Shown: piece by piece, positions 35,420-44,428 of the stretch
Layout: each line of letters begins with the position of its first letter
Numbering within the stretch: position 1 is the first letter of the stretch
DNA from: an uncultured Flavobacteriaceae bacterium
Lineage (GTDB): Bacteria; Bacteroidota; Bacteroidia; Flavobacteriales; Flavobacteriaceae
Length of the DNA: 64,000 bases
Reading direction: 5' to 3'
Assembly: GCA_947500385.1 (NCBI GenBank)
Contig: CANMSA010000003.1
Coordinates: 124,001-188,000, forward strand
Notes under the pieces: model-generated
What the model saw: the letters and a program-made list of their open reading frames with translations, nothing else
Databases searched by the model: none
What the model was told of the DNA's origin: nothing
Translations under genes and position numbers: made by a program

Positions 35420-35444
35420 AGTAACCTAAAAAAGAGTTTATATT

Positions 35445-36893
35445 TTAATAATAGGTAAACCTTCTTACTTTGGCAATGTATTTGGCCAATCGAATGACCT
35501 GGTGCGAATATCCATATTCATTATCGTACCAGATATACAAGACAATGTTCTTACCATTGGCCGAAATAATACTCGCGGTACTGTCATAAATTGATGGGGC
35601 AGAAGTGCCTACAATGTCAGAAGAAACCACCTCTTTGCTAAGGGAGTATTTAATTTGCTCTACCAAATCTCCCTCCAGCGCATATTTCTTCAGAATTGTA
35701 TTAATACCTTCCAGGGAGGTTTTGTTTTTGATTTCCAAATTCAATACGGCCAAGGATCCATTGGGTACGGGAACACGTATGGCGTTGGAGGTAAGTTTGC
35801 CTTTTAACTTCGGAAGTGCTTCCGTAACCGCCTTCCCGGCCCCGGTCTCGGTAATGACCATATTAAGGGCCGCCGCCCTGCCTCTTCGGTATTTTCCATG
35901 CATATTGTCCATTAGATTCTGGTCATTGGTATAGGCGTGAATGGTTTCCAAATGTCCTTTAACTACTCCCAGTGAGTCGTCAATCACTTTTAGAATGGGT
36001 GTAATGGCATTCGTGGTACAGGAAGCCGCCGAATAAATGGCGGTTGTATCAGGGTTATATTCCAAATGGTTGACACCGTGCACGATATTTGGGACCGATT
36101 TTCCAGGAGCGGTAAGCAATACCTTTGTAGCTCCCTTTGACTTTAAATGTCTTTTTAACTGGGTTTTGTCCCTGTAGACCCCTGTATTGTCTATGACCAA
36201 AGCATCTTTGATACCATGGCTGGTATAGTCTAGGTCTTCTGGCTTATCGGCACTCAAAAGGTACACGGTGGTCCCGTTTATTACCAGTGCTTTTTTTTCC
36301 AAGTCTACGTTCACCGTTCCCATAAATTTACCATGGATCGAATCGGTTCTCAAAAGGTTGGCCCGCTTCTCCATTACATTTTCGGTAATCGCCCCACGTA
36401 TCACTATTGCTCTGAGGCGCAATTGGTTTCCTTTGCCGGTTTTTGCCATAAGTTCCCGGGCGACCAATCGGCCGATGCGGCCGAAGCCATAAAGCACTAC
36501 ATCTTTTGAGTGTATTTCTTCTGCCTTATTGGCCCCTTTTAGCTTATCGATTACAAAACCTTTTACTTCTTCGTACCCATTATCGTCTGAATGGTACTCA
36601 TAGGTAAGTTTGCCAATGTCTAATTTTGAAGGGGGTAGGGGCAAGTCATTAATAGCCCGAAGAATTTCTACCGAATCAAAGATAGAGATGGGCTTTTGAA
36701 CAAATTTGCCCGCGTACTCATGCAGGTTGATAATATCGCTTACATTTTTATCGATTACTTGGTTTTTGAACAATACCACCTCAATAGATTTGTCATACCA
36801 AAGGTCGCTTGTAAGCTTTATAAATTCGGTTGTTGCCTTTCGGCGATCAGCCTGAAAAGCCAATTCTTTTTCGTAAGAACTGTTGTGTCCCAT
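35445..36893 (-). CDS. Glyceraldehyde-3-phosphate dehydrogenase, long form
   Basis: 482 residues, far longer than the usual 330 or so. Residues about 131-482 are a complete GAPDH: NAD loop YGFGRIGR (135-142), catalytic Cys292 in SAASCTTNAITP, a downstream HAYTNDQNLMDN and WYDNEYGYSHQ. The first 130 residues are an extra helical, charged domain with no motif I recognise. Long forms of this type occur in Bacteroidota next to, or instead of, the short glycolytic enzyme, and may favour the gluconeogenic direction; that is inference. Own -7 box; single-gene transcript. Confidence 0.92.
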   Translation of the reverse strand: MGHNSSYEKELAFQADRRKATTEFIKLTSDLWYDKSIEVVLFKNQVIDKNVSDIINLHEYAGKFVQKPISIFDSVEILRAINDLPLPPSKLDIGKLTYEYHSDDNGYEEVKGFVIDKLKGANKAEEIHSKDVVLYGFGRIGRLVARELMAKTGKGNQLRLRAIVIRGAITENVMEKRANLLRTDSIHGKFMGTVNVDLEKKALVINGTTVYLLSADKPEDLDYTSHGIKDALVIDNTGVYRDKTQLKRHLKSKGATKVLLTAPGKSVPNIVHGVNHLEYNPDTTAIYSAASCTTNAITPILKVIDDSLGVVKGHLETIHAYTNDQNLMDNMHGKYRRGRAAALNMVITETGAGKAVTEALPKLKGKLTSNAIRVPVPNGSLAVLNLEIKNKTSLEGINTILKKYALEGDLVEQIKYSLSKEVVSSDIVGTSAPSIYDSTASIISANGKNIVLYIWYDNEYGYSHQVIRLAKYIAKVRRFTYY

Positions 36894-36927
36894 TGTCGAA
36901 ATATTTACTTGGTTAAAGTTGTGGTTG

Positions 36928-36960
36928 CAAAACTAACTTTTTCAAACGTTTTCGTGACAA
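36928..36960 (-). promoter_or_regulatory. Promoter of the GAPDH gene
   Basis: Minus-strand TTG (36958-36960), 22-nt spacer and TAGTTTTG (36928-36935), an exact -7 match. Predicted leader is about 30 nt. Confidence 0.55.
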
Positions 36961-36972
36961 ATTTTTTCAAAT

Positions 36973-36999
36973 AAAAAACGCCTCGTAATCGAGGCGTTT
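36973..36999 (-). terminator. Terminator of the HtrA-type protease gene
   Basis: Stem AACGCCTCG / CGAGGCGTT with a TAAT loop, and six U on the minus strand, about 30 nt past the protease stop. Confidence 0.9.
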
Positions 37000-37030
37000 C
37001 TACTTTATTGTTTTTTTGAAAAGCTCTTAC

Positions 37031-38425
37031 TTATTGAAATATCAAACGCTCCCGTTCACCTTTTTCGTTAATTGTAGTAAGACTAGTACTCTTATACTTT
37101 GATATTTTGGAAAACAATTCCTTTGCATCCTCTTTATTCTCTATTTTTTGATCGTCTACGGCAATCAATATCCTATCTTCCAGACCATATCCGCGATACG
37201 CTTTGGGAGCTCCAACAATTTTCACCCCACTTTTAATCTTGTATTTTTTCTTGTCTTTTTTGGATACATCTTTTACGACAAATCGCATATTGGGCAATTC
37301 GATCGTCTGTACCTCTTTTAGGGTTACATTTTTTACCAGTTCTTCTCCATCACGGGTAATTGTAGCTGTCACTTGGTCACCCGGTCTTTTGGTGGATAGA
37401 TAACCGGAAAGTTCAGAAAATTTTCGAATCTTTCTATTGTCGATCTTCCGTATGATATCACCTGTTCTTATGTCTGCCTCATCGGCTCCTGATTCTTCCT
37501 CTACCTCTCCGACATAAACACCGTCTATTTGGTCGATTCCGTTTTCCACTGCATACCGGGAACTTGTTGAGACAGTACTAATGCCGAGCACGCCTCTAAT
37601 TACATTTCCATATTCTGTAATATCGTCGACCACTTTTTTAGCGATATTACTTGGAACCGCAAAAGAATAGCCGACATAGGAGCCCGTTTGCGAACTGATA
37701 GCGGTATTGATGCCAACAAGGTCCCCGTTGGTGTTTACCAACGCCCCACCACTGTTTCCGGGGTTTACTGCGGCATCTGTTTGGATAAAAGATTGACGTC
37801 TCCCCAAGTTACGCGCCTTGGCACTTACAATTCCCGCTGTGACGGTAGAGGTTAAATTAAAGGGGTTTCCTACCGCCAAGACCCATTCCCCAATTCTAGT
37901 ATTGTCCGAATCGGCAAAACGCAGACTGGGCAGTGGCTCATCCACATCTATTTTTAATACGGCGATGTCCGTATCCGGATCAGAGCCTACAAGTTCAGCC
38001 TCGTAACTCTTATTGTTATTAAGGGTCACCTGTAACTTACTTGCATTGGCGATTACATGATTGTTGGTGACGATTAATCCGTCGGGAGTAATAATTACTC
38101 CAGAACCTGTGCCTACCTGTGTAGGGGCCGATTCCCCAGAACCATAAAAGAAGTCCATGATCGAGGTCGGTCTCGAGGAACCGACCGACATGTTTTTCAC
38201 GTGTACCACCGCATTCACGGTTTTCTCAGCGGCGACCGTGAAATCAACTTCATTGATTCCGGCGCCTTTAGCGGATGTGGGGGTATAGCTTGTTTCAAAA
38301 GTTGAAGCACCATTTGATTCACTGACAAAAGCATAGTTCGATTTTTCAATAAAAAGGATATATGCTCCCAACGTAATGGCTCCGGCAAAGATAGCAACCA
38401 ACAGTAAACTGCCTATTTTTTTCAT
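37031..38425 (-). CDS. HtrA/DegP-type serine protease
   Basis: 464 residues from the ATG at 38425 (MKKIGSLLLVAIFAGAITLGAYI), an uncleaved or weakly cleaved signal anchor; a start at 38470 would add 15 residues ahead of it. Trypsin-like domain with catalytic His123 (VTNNHVIA), Asp153 (DPDTDIAVL) and Ser225 (NPGNSGGAL). A PDZ domain at about 275-365 and a degenerate second PDZ to the C-terminus. Degrades or refolds misfolded envelope proteins in the periplasm. Divergent from dapF. Confidence 0.94.
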   Translation of the reverse strand: MKKIGSLLLVAIFAGAITLGAYILFIEKSNYAFVSESNGASTFETSYTPTSAKGAGINEVDFTVAAEKTVNAVVHVKNMSVGSSRPTSIMDFFYGSGESAPTQVGTGSGVIITPDGLIVTNNHVIANASKLQVTLNNNKSYEAELVGSDPDTDIAVLKIDVDEPLPSLRFADSDNTRIGEWVLAVGNPFNLTSTVTAGIVSAKARNLGRRQSFIQTDAAVNPGNSGGALVNTNGDLVGINTAISSQTGSYVGYSFAVPSNIAKKVVDDITEYGNVIRGVLGISTVSTSSRYAVENGIDQIDGVYVGEVEEESGADEADIRTGDIIRKIDNRKIRKFSELSGYLSTKRPGDQVTATITRDGEELVKNVTLKEVQTIELPNMRFVVKDVSKKDKKKYKIKSGVKIVGAPKAYRGYGLEDRILIAVDDQKIENKEDAKELFSKISKYKSTSLTTINEKGERERLIFQ

Positions 38426-38536
38426 GTTTTGTATTCGTTTAAGTTTGACATAACATCGTAAAATTAACAAATTGCCGCTAGGGTTTTTGGCGGTTTAACG
38501 AGTCTTTAACGTCTAAATTTTCGTTAAATAAAGTCC

Positions 38537-38544
38537 TATCTTTG
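38537..38544 (+). promoter_or_regulatory. -7 promoter box of dapF
   Basis: TATCTTTG, exact TAnnTTTG match, 16 nt before the dapF ATG. No clear -33 TTG. Confidence 0.55.
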
Positions 38545-38560
38545 TCATTCAAATTCGAAG

Positions 38561-39346
38561 ATGTTACTGCAATTTTATAAATACCAAGGAACTGGGAACG
38601 ACTTTGTCATGGTCGACAATAGAACGTCGTTCTTTCCAAAGCAAGATACGAAATTGGTCGCTTTTTTATGTGATCGACGTTTTGGTGTCGGTGCGGACGG
38701 ACTCATTCTCCTGGAGAACGATGACACGCTCGACTTCAATATGGTATACTATAACTCAGATGGAAACCCCAGCAGCATGTGTGGGAATGGCGGTAGATGC
38801 TTGGTAGCTTTTGCAAAAGAATTGGGTATTATTGAAGATGCCGCTACTTTTAGTGCCATAGATGGTTTGCACACGGCAACCATTGATGAAACGAACATCG
38901 TAAGTCTGCGTATGCAGGATGTGGAGGAAATAAAACTTAAGGAAGCCTATTCATTTTTAGATACCGGTTCGCCACATCATGTGCAGGTCGTAAAAGAATT
39001 GAATACCATCGATATCAAGAAGGAGGGAGCAAGGTTGCGGTATGGGTTATATGGCCAGGCCGGTAGCAACATCAATTTTGTGGAGAAGGAAAGCGAGGGG
39101 CGATTTAGTATCAGAACCTACGAGCGAGGCGTCGAAGATGAGACACTTTCGTGTGGTACGGGTGTAACAGCGGTGGCTTTGGCCATGCATCGTACAGGGG
39201 CTGTAGAAACGACCACAGTGCAACTAAATGCCGTTGGAGGTGCTTTAGAGGTTACCTTCGAAGAAACGGGAGAGGGGTATCGGAACATTTTTCTGACCGG
39301 CCCGGCCCAATTGGTCTTTAAAGGAACCATACAATGCAAAAGCTAA
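38561..39346 (+). CDS. dapF: Diaminopimelate epimerase
   Basis: 261 residues. Converts LL- to meso-diaminopimelate for peptidoglycan and lysine, using two cysteines as acid and base: Cys74 in SSMCGNGGRC and Cys198 in LSCGTGVTAVA, both present. Starts MLLQFYKYQGTGNDFVMVDN, the family N-terminus, and contains FGVGADGLI. The 3' end overlaps the GNAT gene by 13 bp, which in turn lies 1 bp before mltG, so dapF-GNAT-mltG form one operon for cell-wall work. Confidence 0.97.
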   Translation: MLLQFYKYQGTGNDFVMVDNRTSFFPKQDTKLVAFLCDRRFGVGADGLILLENDDTLDFNMVYYNSDGNPSSMCGNGGRCLVAFAKELGIIEDAATFSAIDGLHTATIDETNIVSLRMQDVEEIKLKEAYSFLDTGSPHHVQVVKELNTIDIKKEGARLRYGLYGQAGSNINFVEKESEGRFSIRTYERGVEDETLSCGTGVTAVALAMHRTGAVETTTVQLNAVGGALEVTFEETGEGYRNIFLTGPAQLVFKGTIQCKS

Positions 39347-39858
39347 AAGGGAGCAACATATACCTAAGAGCTTTGGAGCCAGAAGACCTCGATTTTTTGT
39401 TTCTGCTCGAAAACAACGAGGCTATTTGGGAAGTGAGTGGTACACTTACTCCTTATTCGAAACAGGTATTGGGACATTATTTAGAAAATGCCCATCGAGA
39501 TATTTTTGATGTGAAACAATTGCGATTGGCGATTTGCGAGGCATCGACCCAAGTGGTGGGGCTTGTGGATCTTTTTGATTTTGACCCAAAAAACAAACGG
39601 GCCGGTTTGGGAATCGTTGTACTGGAATCACAGAATAGAAACAAGGGAATTGGGGCCGAGGCAGTGGCTTTGTTAGTGCAATATGCCTTTCAGACCCTTG
39701 ATTTGCATCAACTGTACGCGAATGTCGGGGCGGACAACGCTCCAAGCATTCACCTCTTTGAGAAATTAGGTTTCTCCCTGGTGGGGGTCAAAAAAGATTG
39801 GAGGTATTCCCATGGTGCTTACAAAGATGAATTATTATTTCAAAAAATAAACCTTTAA
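39334..39858 (+). CDS. GNAT-family N-acetyltransferase (RimJ/SpeG-like)
   Basis: 174 residues. N-terminal GSNIYLRALEPEDLDFLFLLENNE and C-terminal LDLHQLYANVGADNAPSIHLFEKLGFSLVGV are typical of the RimJ/RimL-SpeG branch; the acetyl-CoA loop is QNRNKGIGAEA. The substrate could be a protein N-terminus, a polyamine or a small amine. Lies between dapF (13-bp overlap) and mltG (1-bp gap), so it is co-expressed with cell-wall genes, but no functional link is shown. Confidence 0.9.
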   Translation: MQKLKGSNIYLRALEPEDLDFLFLLENNEAIWEVSGTLTPYSKQVLGHYLENAHRDIFDVKQLRLAICEASTQVVGLVDLFDFDPKNKRAGLGIVVLESQNRNKGIGAEAVALLVQYAFQTLDLHQLYANVGADNAPSIHLFEKLGFSLVGVKKDWRYSHGAYKDELLFQKINL

Positions 39859-39859
39859 C

Positions 39860-40903
39860 ATGTATCTCAAGAAAATAGTACTTGCTGTGGTCGGTATCGG
39901 ATTGGTTGGCGGGGGCTTGTTTGCCTATAAGGTATACAATGCAATTTTTACGCCCAACACCAGTTTTAATTCCAAAGAAAAAATCGTTTTTATTCCGTCG
40001 GATGCAGGCTTTGCACAGGTAAGGGATTCATTAAGTTCCTTACTTGTTGATATGGAATCTTTTGAGCAATTGGCTGTACGAAAAGGATATGCTTCCAATA
40101 TAAAACCAGGAAAGTACGCGCTTAAAAAAGGGATGAACAACAATGAGCTGATCAACACCCTTCGAAGCAGCAATCTGCCCGTAAAGGTTTCGTTCAACAA
40201 TCAAGAACGGGTTGAAAATTTAGCGGGGCGCATCGCCACCCAAATTGAAGCGGACAGCCTTTCCCTGCTTAGGGCCATGAACGATCCCAAGTTTTTGGGC
40301 GCAAACGAACTAAATGAAGCGAATAAACTATCGATGTACCTTCCGAACAGCTATGAGTTCTTTTGGAACACTTCTGCGGAAAAGTTCAGAGATCGTATGC
40401 TAAAAGAGCACAAGCGTTTCTGGACCGATGTGCGCCTTGAAAAGGCAAAAGATCAAAATCTGCGCCCTGATCAGGTCGTGGCGCTGGCTTCCATCGTGCA
40501 TAAGGAAACCGCCAAGGTCGATGAACGGCCTCGTGTTGCCGGCTTATACCTTAATAGGTTGAAAAAGGGTATGTTGTTGCAGGCGGATCCTACCGTAATT
40601 TATGCCATAAAAAAACACTCCGGTGATTTTGACCAGGTAATAAAAAGGGTGTTGTATGCCGATTTGGAAATCGACTCCCCTTATAATACCTACAAGCATG
40701 GAGGGCTTCCCCCCGGACCGATTACCATGCCCGATGTTTCTGCCATTGATGCCGTTCTTTCCCCGGAAAAACACGATTATTTATACATGGTGGCAAACGT
40801 AGAGAATTTCGGCTATCACAAGTTTGCAAAGTCACTCGCGCAACACAACCGGAATAAAGAACAGTACGTCCGATGGATCAATTCTCAGCGTATAAGCAGA
40901 TAG
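39860..40903 (+). CDS. mltG: Endolytic peptidoglycan transglycosylase MltG
   Basis: 347 residues. One N-terminal membrane anchor (about 7-27), a LysM-like segment, and the YceG catalytic domain: VVALASIVHKETAKVDERPRVAGLYLNRL with the catalytic Glu (about 218), MLLQADPTVIYA, SPYNTYKHGGLPPGPI and SPEKHDYLYMVA. MltG cleaves nascent glycan strands in the periplasm and helps set their length. Last gene of the dapF-GNAT-mltG operon. Confidence 0.95.
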   Translation: MYLKKIVLAVVGIGLVGGGLFAYKVYNAIFTPNTSFNSKEKIVFIPSDAGFAQVRDSLSSLLVDMESFEQLAVRKGYASNIKPGKYALKKGMNNNELINTLRSSNLPVKVSFNNQERVENLAGRIATQIEADSLSLLRAMNDPKFLGANELNEANKLSMYLPNSYEFFWNTSAEKFRDRMLKEHKRFWTDVRLEKAKDQNLRPDQVVALASIVHKETAKVDERPRVAGLYLNRLKKGMLLQADPTVIYAIKKHSGDFDQVIKRVLYADLEIDSPYNTYKHGGLPPGPITMPDVSAIDAVLSPEKHDYLYMVANVENFGYHKFAKSLAQHNRNKEQYVRWINSQRISR

Positions 40904-40986
40904 TCGGTTATCCAACTTATTGCGCAGCTTACCTAAATTTGGCAATTTTTAACGAATTCTTGCAAACCGCAGCTCAAATCTGAACG

Positions 40987-40994
40987 TATCTTTG
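40987..40994 (+). promoter_or_regulatory. -7 promoter box before the small upstream ORF
   Basis: TATCTTTG, exact TAnnTTTG match, followed after 4 nt by the ATG of a 14-codon ORF. A TTG at 40960-40962 gives a spacer of 24 nt, slightly long. Confidence 0.5.
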
Positions 40995-40998
40995 TTAA

Positions 40999-41043
40999 AT
41001 GAAAAAATTTAAGCTGGCGATTAGACACCGCTATCAGTCTTAA
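40999..41043 (+). CDS. Possible 14-residue leader ORF
   Basis: ATG AAA ... TCT TAA encodes MKKFKLAIRHRYQS, a short basic peptide, ending 14 bp before the lysozyme-like gene. The ATG stands 4 nt after a perfect -7 box, the same geometry seen at bamD and the DUF6495-like gene, so it would be at the very 5' end of the mRNA. Could be a leader peptide controlling the downstream gene or a chance frame. Confidence 0.35.
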   Translation: MKKFKLAIRHRYQS

Positions 41044-41057
41044 GAATACTAAGTGAT

Positions 41058-41687
41058 ATGAGAAGATGTGTAATTTCTTTTTGCGCGCTTTTGATACTGT
41101 TGTTTTTAATGAGCTTTAACTTGGTGAAACCAAAAGTAGAAGTTCCTGAAAATCTCAAAGTGGTATGCCCTACCGAGGCGATCTACCCTAAAAAAGCAGT
41201 TGTTTTTAGCGCTACAATGGTAGCTCCTCCCTTTATTGGAAGCTCTTATATAGGTTTTAAAGAAGCGCTGGCATTCAAAGAATCGCAAGGTGATTACTTT
41301 ACGATCAACACCTTGGGATACTTGGGCAAATACCAATTTGGAATTGGGACCCTACAGTTGATGGGAGTGTACAATGCCACCCACTTTTTAAATGATCCCG
41401 TACTACAGGAAAAGGTATTTTATACCAATTTAGCCCGTAATAAATGGATTCTCCGTAGAGATATTAAGCGTTTTGTGGGAAAACGAATTAGAGGTGTGGA
41501 AATCACCGAGTCGGGAATGTTGGCGGCAGCCCACCTAGCCGGACCCGGAAACGTGAAGAAATACCTGCGCTCGTGGGGCAAGATGGATGTTTCGGATAGT
41601 TACGGTACCACGATAGCAAAATACATTCGTAAATTTTCGGGCTACGATACATCGTATGTGGCACCTAAAAAAAATCCGAAGGTTTAA
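41058..41687 (+). CDS. Lysozyme-like peptidoglycan hydrolase, secreted
   Basis: 209 residues. A signal peptide or anchor (about 5-22, FCALLILLFLMSF) is followed by a linker and a domain with a lysozyme/transglycosylase pattern: GFKEALAFKESQGDYFTINTLGYLGKYQFG (candidate catalytic Glu in FKESQ), then SGMLAAAHLAGPGNVKKYL, as in SLT-type folds. Relatives are sometimes called LysM or peptidoglycan-binding proteins, but no LysM repeat is evident here. Preceded by a tiny upstream ORF and followed by a strong terminator. Glycan cleavage is inference from the fold pattern. Confidence 0.75.
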   Translation: MRRCVISFCALLILLFLMSFNLVKPKVEVPENLKVVCPTEAIYPKKAVVFSATMVAPPFIGSSYIGFKEALAFKESQGDYFTINTLGYLGKYQFGIGTLQLMGVYNATHFLNDPVLQEKVFYTNLARNKWILRRDIKRFVGKRIRGVEITESGMLAAAHLAGPGNVKKYLRSWGKMDVSDSYGTTIAKYIRKFSGYDTSYVAPKKNPKV

Positions 41688-41758
41688 GAAAAATGAGAAA
41701 CGTATAGTAAAGCATTGTTCCCCCTTTATCGAGGGAACCCACTATGAAGATGAAGCGT

Positions 41759-41787
41759 ACCCTGGCCATTGGCCGGGGTTTGTTTTT
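41759..41787 (+). terminator. Terminator after the lysozyme-like gene
   Basis: ACCCTGGCC, ATT loop, GGCCGGGGT, then TTTGTTTTT; one mismatch in a GC-rich stem. A second hairpin, GTTCCC / GGGAAC (41717-41738), precedes it in the same gap. Confidence 0.8.
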
Positions 41788-41811
41788 GGTATGAATTTGT
41801 TTTGCAGAACA

Positions 41812-42534
41812 CTAGCCTTGTACAATGAAAATTGCTGGGCGTTTGTGGAGTTCCAAAGGGTGTTGCTTCCATTCGGAAACCCGCTGGGTAACAATGTATT
41901 CGGTTGGCAATGTAATATCACATGCAATGCATAAGAGGGTATCTGGGGAGAGGTTTTTTGACAAATCGGCCAACAATTTGTCGTTTCGATAAGGAGTTTC
42001 TATAAACAACTGGCTTTGGCTGGTCTCTTTGGAGACTTTCTCCAGTCGTTTAATGGCACTCTTGCGCTCCCTGGTATCGATCGGCAGGTAGCCGTTAAAT
42101 GCAAAGTTCTGACCGTTCATTCCGCTGGCCATGAGCGCAAGCAGAATGGAAGAAGGGCCTACCAAGGGTACTACTTGAATTCCTTTCTCGTGGGCGACCT
42201 TAACGACCGCGGCCCCAGGGTCGGCGATGCCAGGAGCACCTGCCTCAGATAGTATACCGATGTTTTTCCCTTCAAAACAGGGGTTTACAAAGGTAGGAAT
42301 CGCAGCTTCCTCCGTATACTTGTTTAATAATTCAAGATGCAAGCTTGGTTGGGATTTGCGAGGAGCTATTTTTTTTATAAATCGCCGTGCCGTTTTTTCA
42401 TTCTCCACTACATAGTAATCAATGTTCTCAACCGCTCTTTTGATTGAAATGGGTAGTACTTCCAATGGTTCGGTATCGCCTAAAGTGGTAGGAATCAGAT
42501 ATACTTTTCCTTGGTTATTGGTCTGGTTAAACAT
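41812..42534 (-). CDS. RsmI-family 16S rRNA 2'-O-methyltransferase-like protein
   Basis: 240 residues from the ATG at 42534, just after the stop of the tyrosine phosphatase gene (42536); a frame start at 42585 lies inside that gene. Tetrapyrrole-methylase fold with NQGKVYLIPTTLGD at the N-terminus, NIGILSEAGAPGIADPGAAVV (SAM-binding), VVPLVGPSSILLALMASGMNGQNFAFNGYLP, and FIETPYRND. The family methylates cytidine 1402 of 16S rRNA. It lacks the C-terminal extra domain of E. coli RsmI, as is common in Bacteroidota. Third gene of dnaA-LMW-PTP-rsmI. Confidence 0.85.
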   Translation of the reverse strand: MFNQTNNQGKVYLIPTTLGDTEPLEVLPISIKRAVENIDYYVVENEKTARRFIKKIAPRKSQPSLHLELLNKYTEEAAIPTFVNPCFEGKNIGILSEAGAPGIADPGAAVVKVAHEKGIQVVPLVGPSSILLALMASGMNGQNFAFNGYLPIDTRERKSAIKRLEKVSKETSQSQLFIETPYRNDKLLADLSKNLSPDTLLCIACDITLPTEYIVTQRVSEWKQHPLELHKRPAIFIVQG

Positions 42535-42535
42535 T

Positions 42536-42997
42536 TTAAGCCTTGTTTTGTAATCGTTTGGCAATGGTTTCACATGCAGCATCAATTAACCGATACACCT
42601 GCTCAAAACCATCTTGACCGCCATAATAGGGGTCGGGCACTTCGTTGGTTTCCACGGAAATTTCATTTAACAATAAACGCACTTTTGCTCGTTGCCGTTG
42701 ATTTTTGGCCAATGCAATGGTATTGCGATAATTACTTTGATCCATTACATAAATGAGGTCAAATGTATCTAGATCCGAGGAGGTGAGTTTGCGGCATTTT
42801 TGATGACCTATGGAAAGGCCGTACTTTGCCGCGACTTCAATACTTCTTTCATCGGGTCGTTCCCCGACATGATACCCGCCGGTGCCGGCCGAATCTACAA
42901 AAACCAGGGTCGGATCTACCTTGCTCTGTAAAATGCCTTCAGCCAATGGGGACCGGCAAATATTGCCAAGACATACCATTAAGACTTTCAGGGCCAT
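42536..42997 (-). CDS. Low-molecular-weight protein-tyrosine phosphatase
   Basis: 153 residues. The phosphate loop C-x5-R is at Cys9-Arg15 (VCLGNICRSPLAEG), followed by Ser16, and the general acid Asp is in VPDPYYGG near residue 120. Cytoplasmic. Such enzymes act on phosphotyrosine, often with bacterial tyrosine kinases of exopolysaccharide systems, or on arginine phosphate; none of these partners is in the window. Located 6 bp after dnaA and 1 bp before the RsmI-like gene. Confidence 0.92.
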   Translation of the reverse strand: MALKVLMVCLGNICRSPLAEGILQSKVDPTLVFVDSAGTGGYHVGERPDERSIEVAAKYGLSIGHQKCRKLTSSDLDTFDLIYVMDQSNYRNTIALAKNQRQRAKVRLLLNEISVETNEVPDPYYGGQDGFEQVYRLIDAACETIAKRLQNKA

Positions 42998-43003
42998 TAA
43001 CGT

Positions 43004-44428
43004 TTAGGAGAATTTTTTGGTAAGGTCTTCAATGTACTTGCGAAACTGCTTGTCCGTCTCGGCCAGATTGTCCACGGTTTTACAGGCATGTAATACCGTT
43101 GCATGATCTCGCTTTCCTATTTGTGAACCAATGCTTGCCAACGAGGCTTTGGTAAATTTTTTGGCAAAAAACATAGCCAACTGGCGTGCCTGTACAATAT
43201 GTCTTTTTCTAGTTTTTGACTGTAAGGTGGCCACATCCATCTCAAAGTAATCGGAAACTACTTTTTGAATGTAATCGATGGAAACCTCTCGTTTGGTGTT
43301 CTTAACAAATTTCTCGACCACCAATTGTGCCAATTCCAAGGTTACCTCTTTTTTATTGAAAGAAGACTGCGCGATCAAAGAGATAATGGCACCTTCAAGC
43401 TCGCGAATGTTAGTCTTGATATGCTTGGCCACATATTCAATGATATCGTCGGGCATTTCAACCCCATCGCGATACAGTTTGTTCTTTAAAATAGAAATAC
43501 GTGTCTCATAATCGGGATTCTGCAACTCTGCCGAAAGCCCCCATTTAAACCTGGAAAGAAGACGCTGCTCAATATCCTGCATGTCTACCGGCGCCTTGTC
43601 AGAGGTAAGAATCACTTGCTTCCCATTTTGGTGCAGGTGGTTAAAGATGTGGAAAAATACATCTTGCGTACCCGATTTTCCCGATAGGAACTGCACATCA
43701 TCAATAATCAACACATCGATCAATTGGTAAAAGTGAATAAAATCGTTGCGCGTATTCTTTTTTACGGATTCTATATATTGTTGTGTGAACTTTTCCGCGG
43801 AAATATAAAGCACGGTTCGCTCTGGGTATTTGTCTTTTATCTCGACCCCGATGGCATGTGCCAAATGGGTCTTTCCAAGGCCGACCCCCCCAAAAACCAA
43901 TAGAGGATTGAAACTAGTGCCGCCAGGTTTGTTCGCTACCGCCATTCCTGCGGATCGTGCCAAGCGGTTCGAATCTCCTTCGAGGAAGTTGTCGAAATTA
44001 TAATTAGGGTTCAGCTGTGATTCGATCTTGATATTTCGAATACCGGGAATCACAAACGGGTTTTTGAGTTCGGGATTTTTAGATTTGATAGGTACATCCA
44101 TTTCCTGGGGCGTCATAGTACCCCTATTTGAACTTGGTATTTTTTCTGTAAAAGGCTCACGATTTCCATAAGTGTTTTCCATTTTAATAATGTATACCAA
44201 TTTGGCAGTTTCCCCTAGTTCTTTGGTAAGGGCAACTTTCAGGAGTTTTACGTAATGCTCCTCTAGCCACTCATAGAAAAATTTACTGGGTACCTGTATG
44301 CTCAACGCGTTATCGGAAAGCTTTACAGGTGTAATGGGTTCAAACCATGTCTTGAATGCCTGCGGTTGGATATTATCTTGGATAAAGGCCAAACAATTGT
44401 TCCATACGGAATTTGCAGTAACACTCAT
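43004..44428 (-). CDS. dnaA: Chromosomal replication initiator DnaA
   Basis: 474 residues. Domain I near the N-terminus (VWNNCLAFIQDNIQPQAFKTWFEPI), a linker to about 110, AAA+ domain with NPLLVFGGVGLGKTHLAHAIG (Walker A), VLIIDDVQFLSGK (Walker B), and C-terminal domain IV with the signature IGKRDHATVLHACKTV that reads DnaA boxes. Binds oriC and opens the duplex. No cluster of TTATCCACA boxes is visible in the 207-bp gap upstream, so the origin is not evident here. First gene of a dnaA-phosphatase-rsmI operon. Confidence 0.97.
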   Translation of the reverse strand: MSVTANSVWNNCLAFIQDNIQPQAFKTWFEPITPVKLSDNALSIQVPSKFFYEWLEEHYVKLLKVALTKELGETAKLVYIIKMENTYGNREPFTEKIPSSNRGTMTPQEMDVPIKSKNPELKNPFVIPGIRNIKIESQLNPNYNFDNFLEGDSNRLARSAGMAVANKPGGTSFNPLLVFGGVGLGKTHLAHAIGVEIKDKYPERTVLYISAEKFTQQYIESVKKNTRNDFIHFYQLIDVLIIDDVQFLSGKSGTQDVFFHIFNHLHQNGKQVILTSDKAPVDMQDIEQRLLSRFKWGLSAELQNPDYETRISILKNKLYRDGVEMPDDIIEYVAKHIKTNIRELEGAIISLIAQSSFNKKEVTLELAQLVVEKFVKNTKREVSIDYIQKVVSDYFEMDVATLQSKTRKRHIVQARQLAMFFAKKFTKASLASIGSQIGKRDHATVLHACKTVDNLAETDKQFRKYIEDLTKKFS

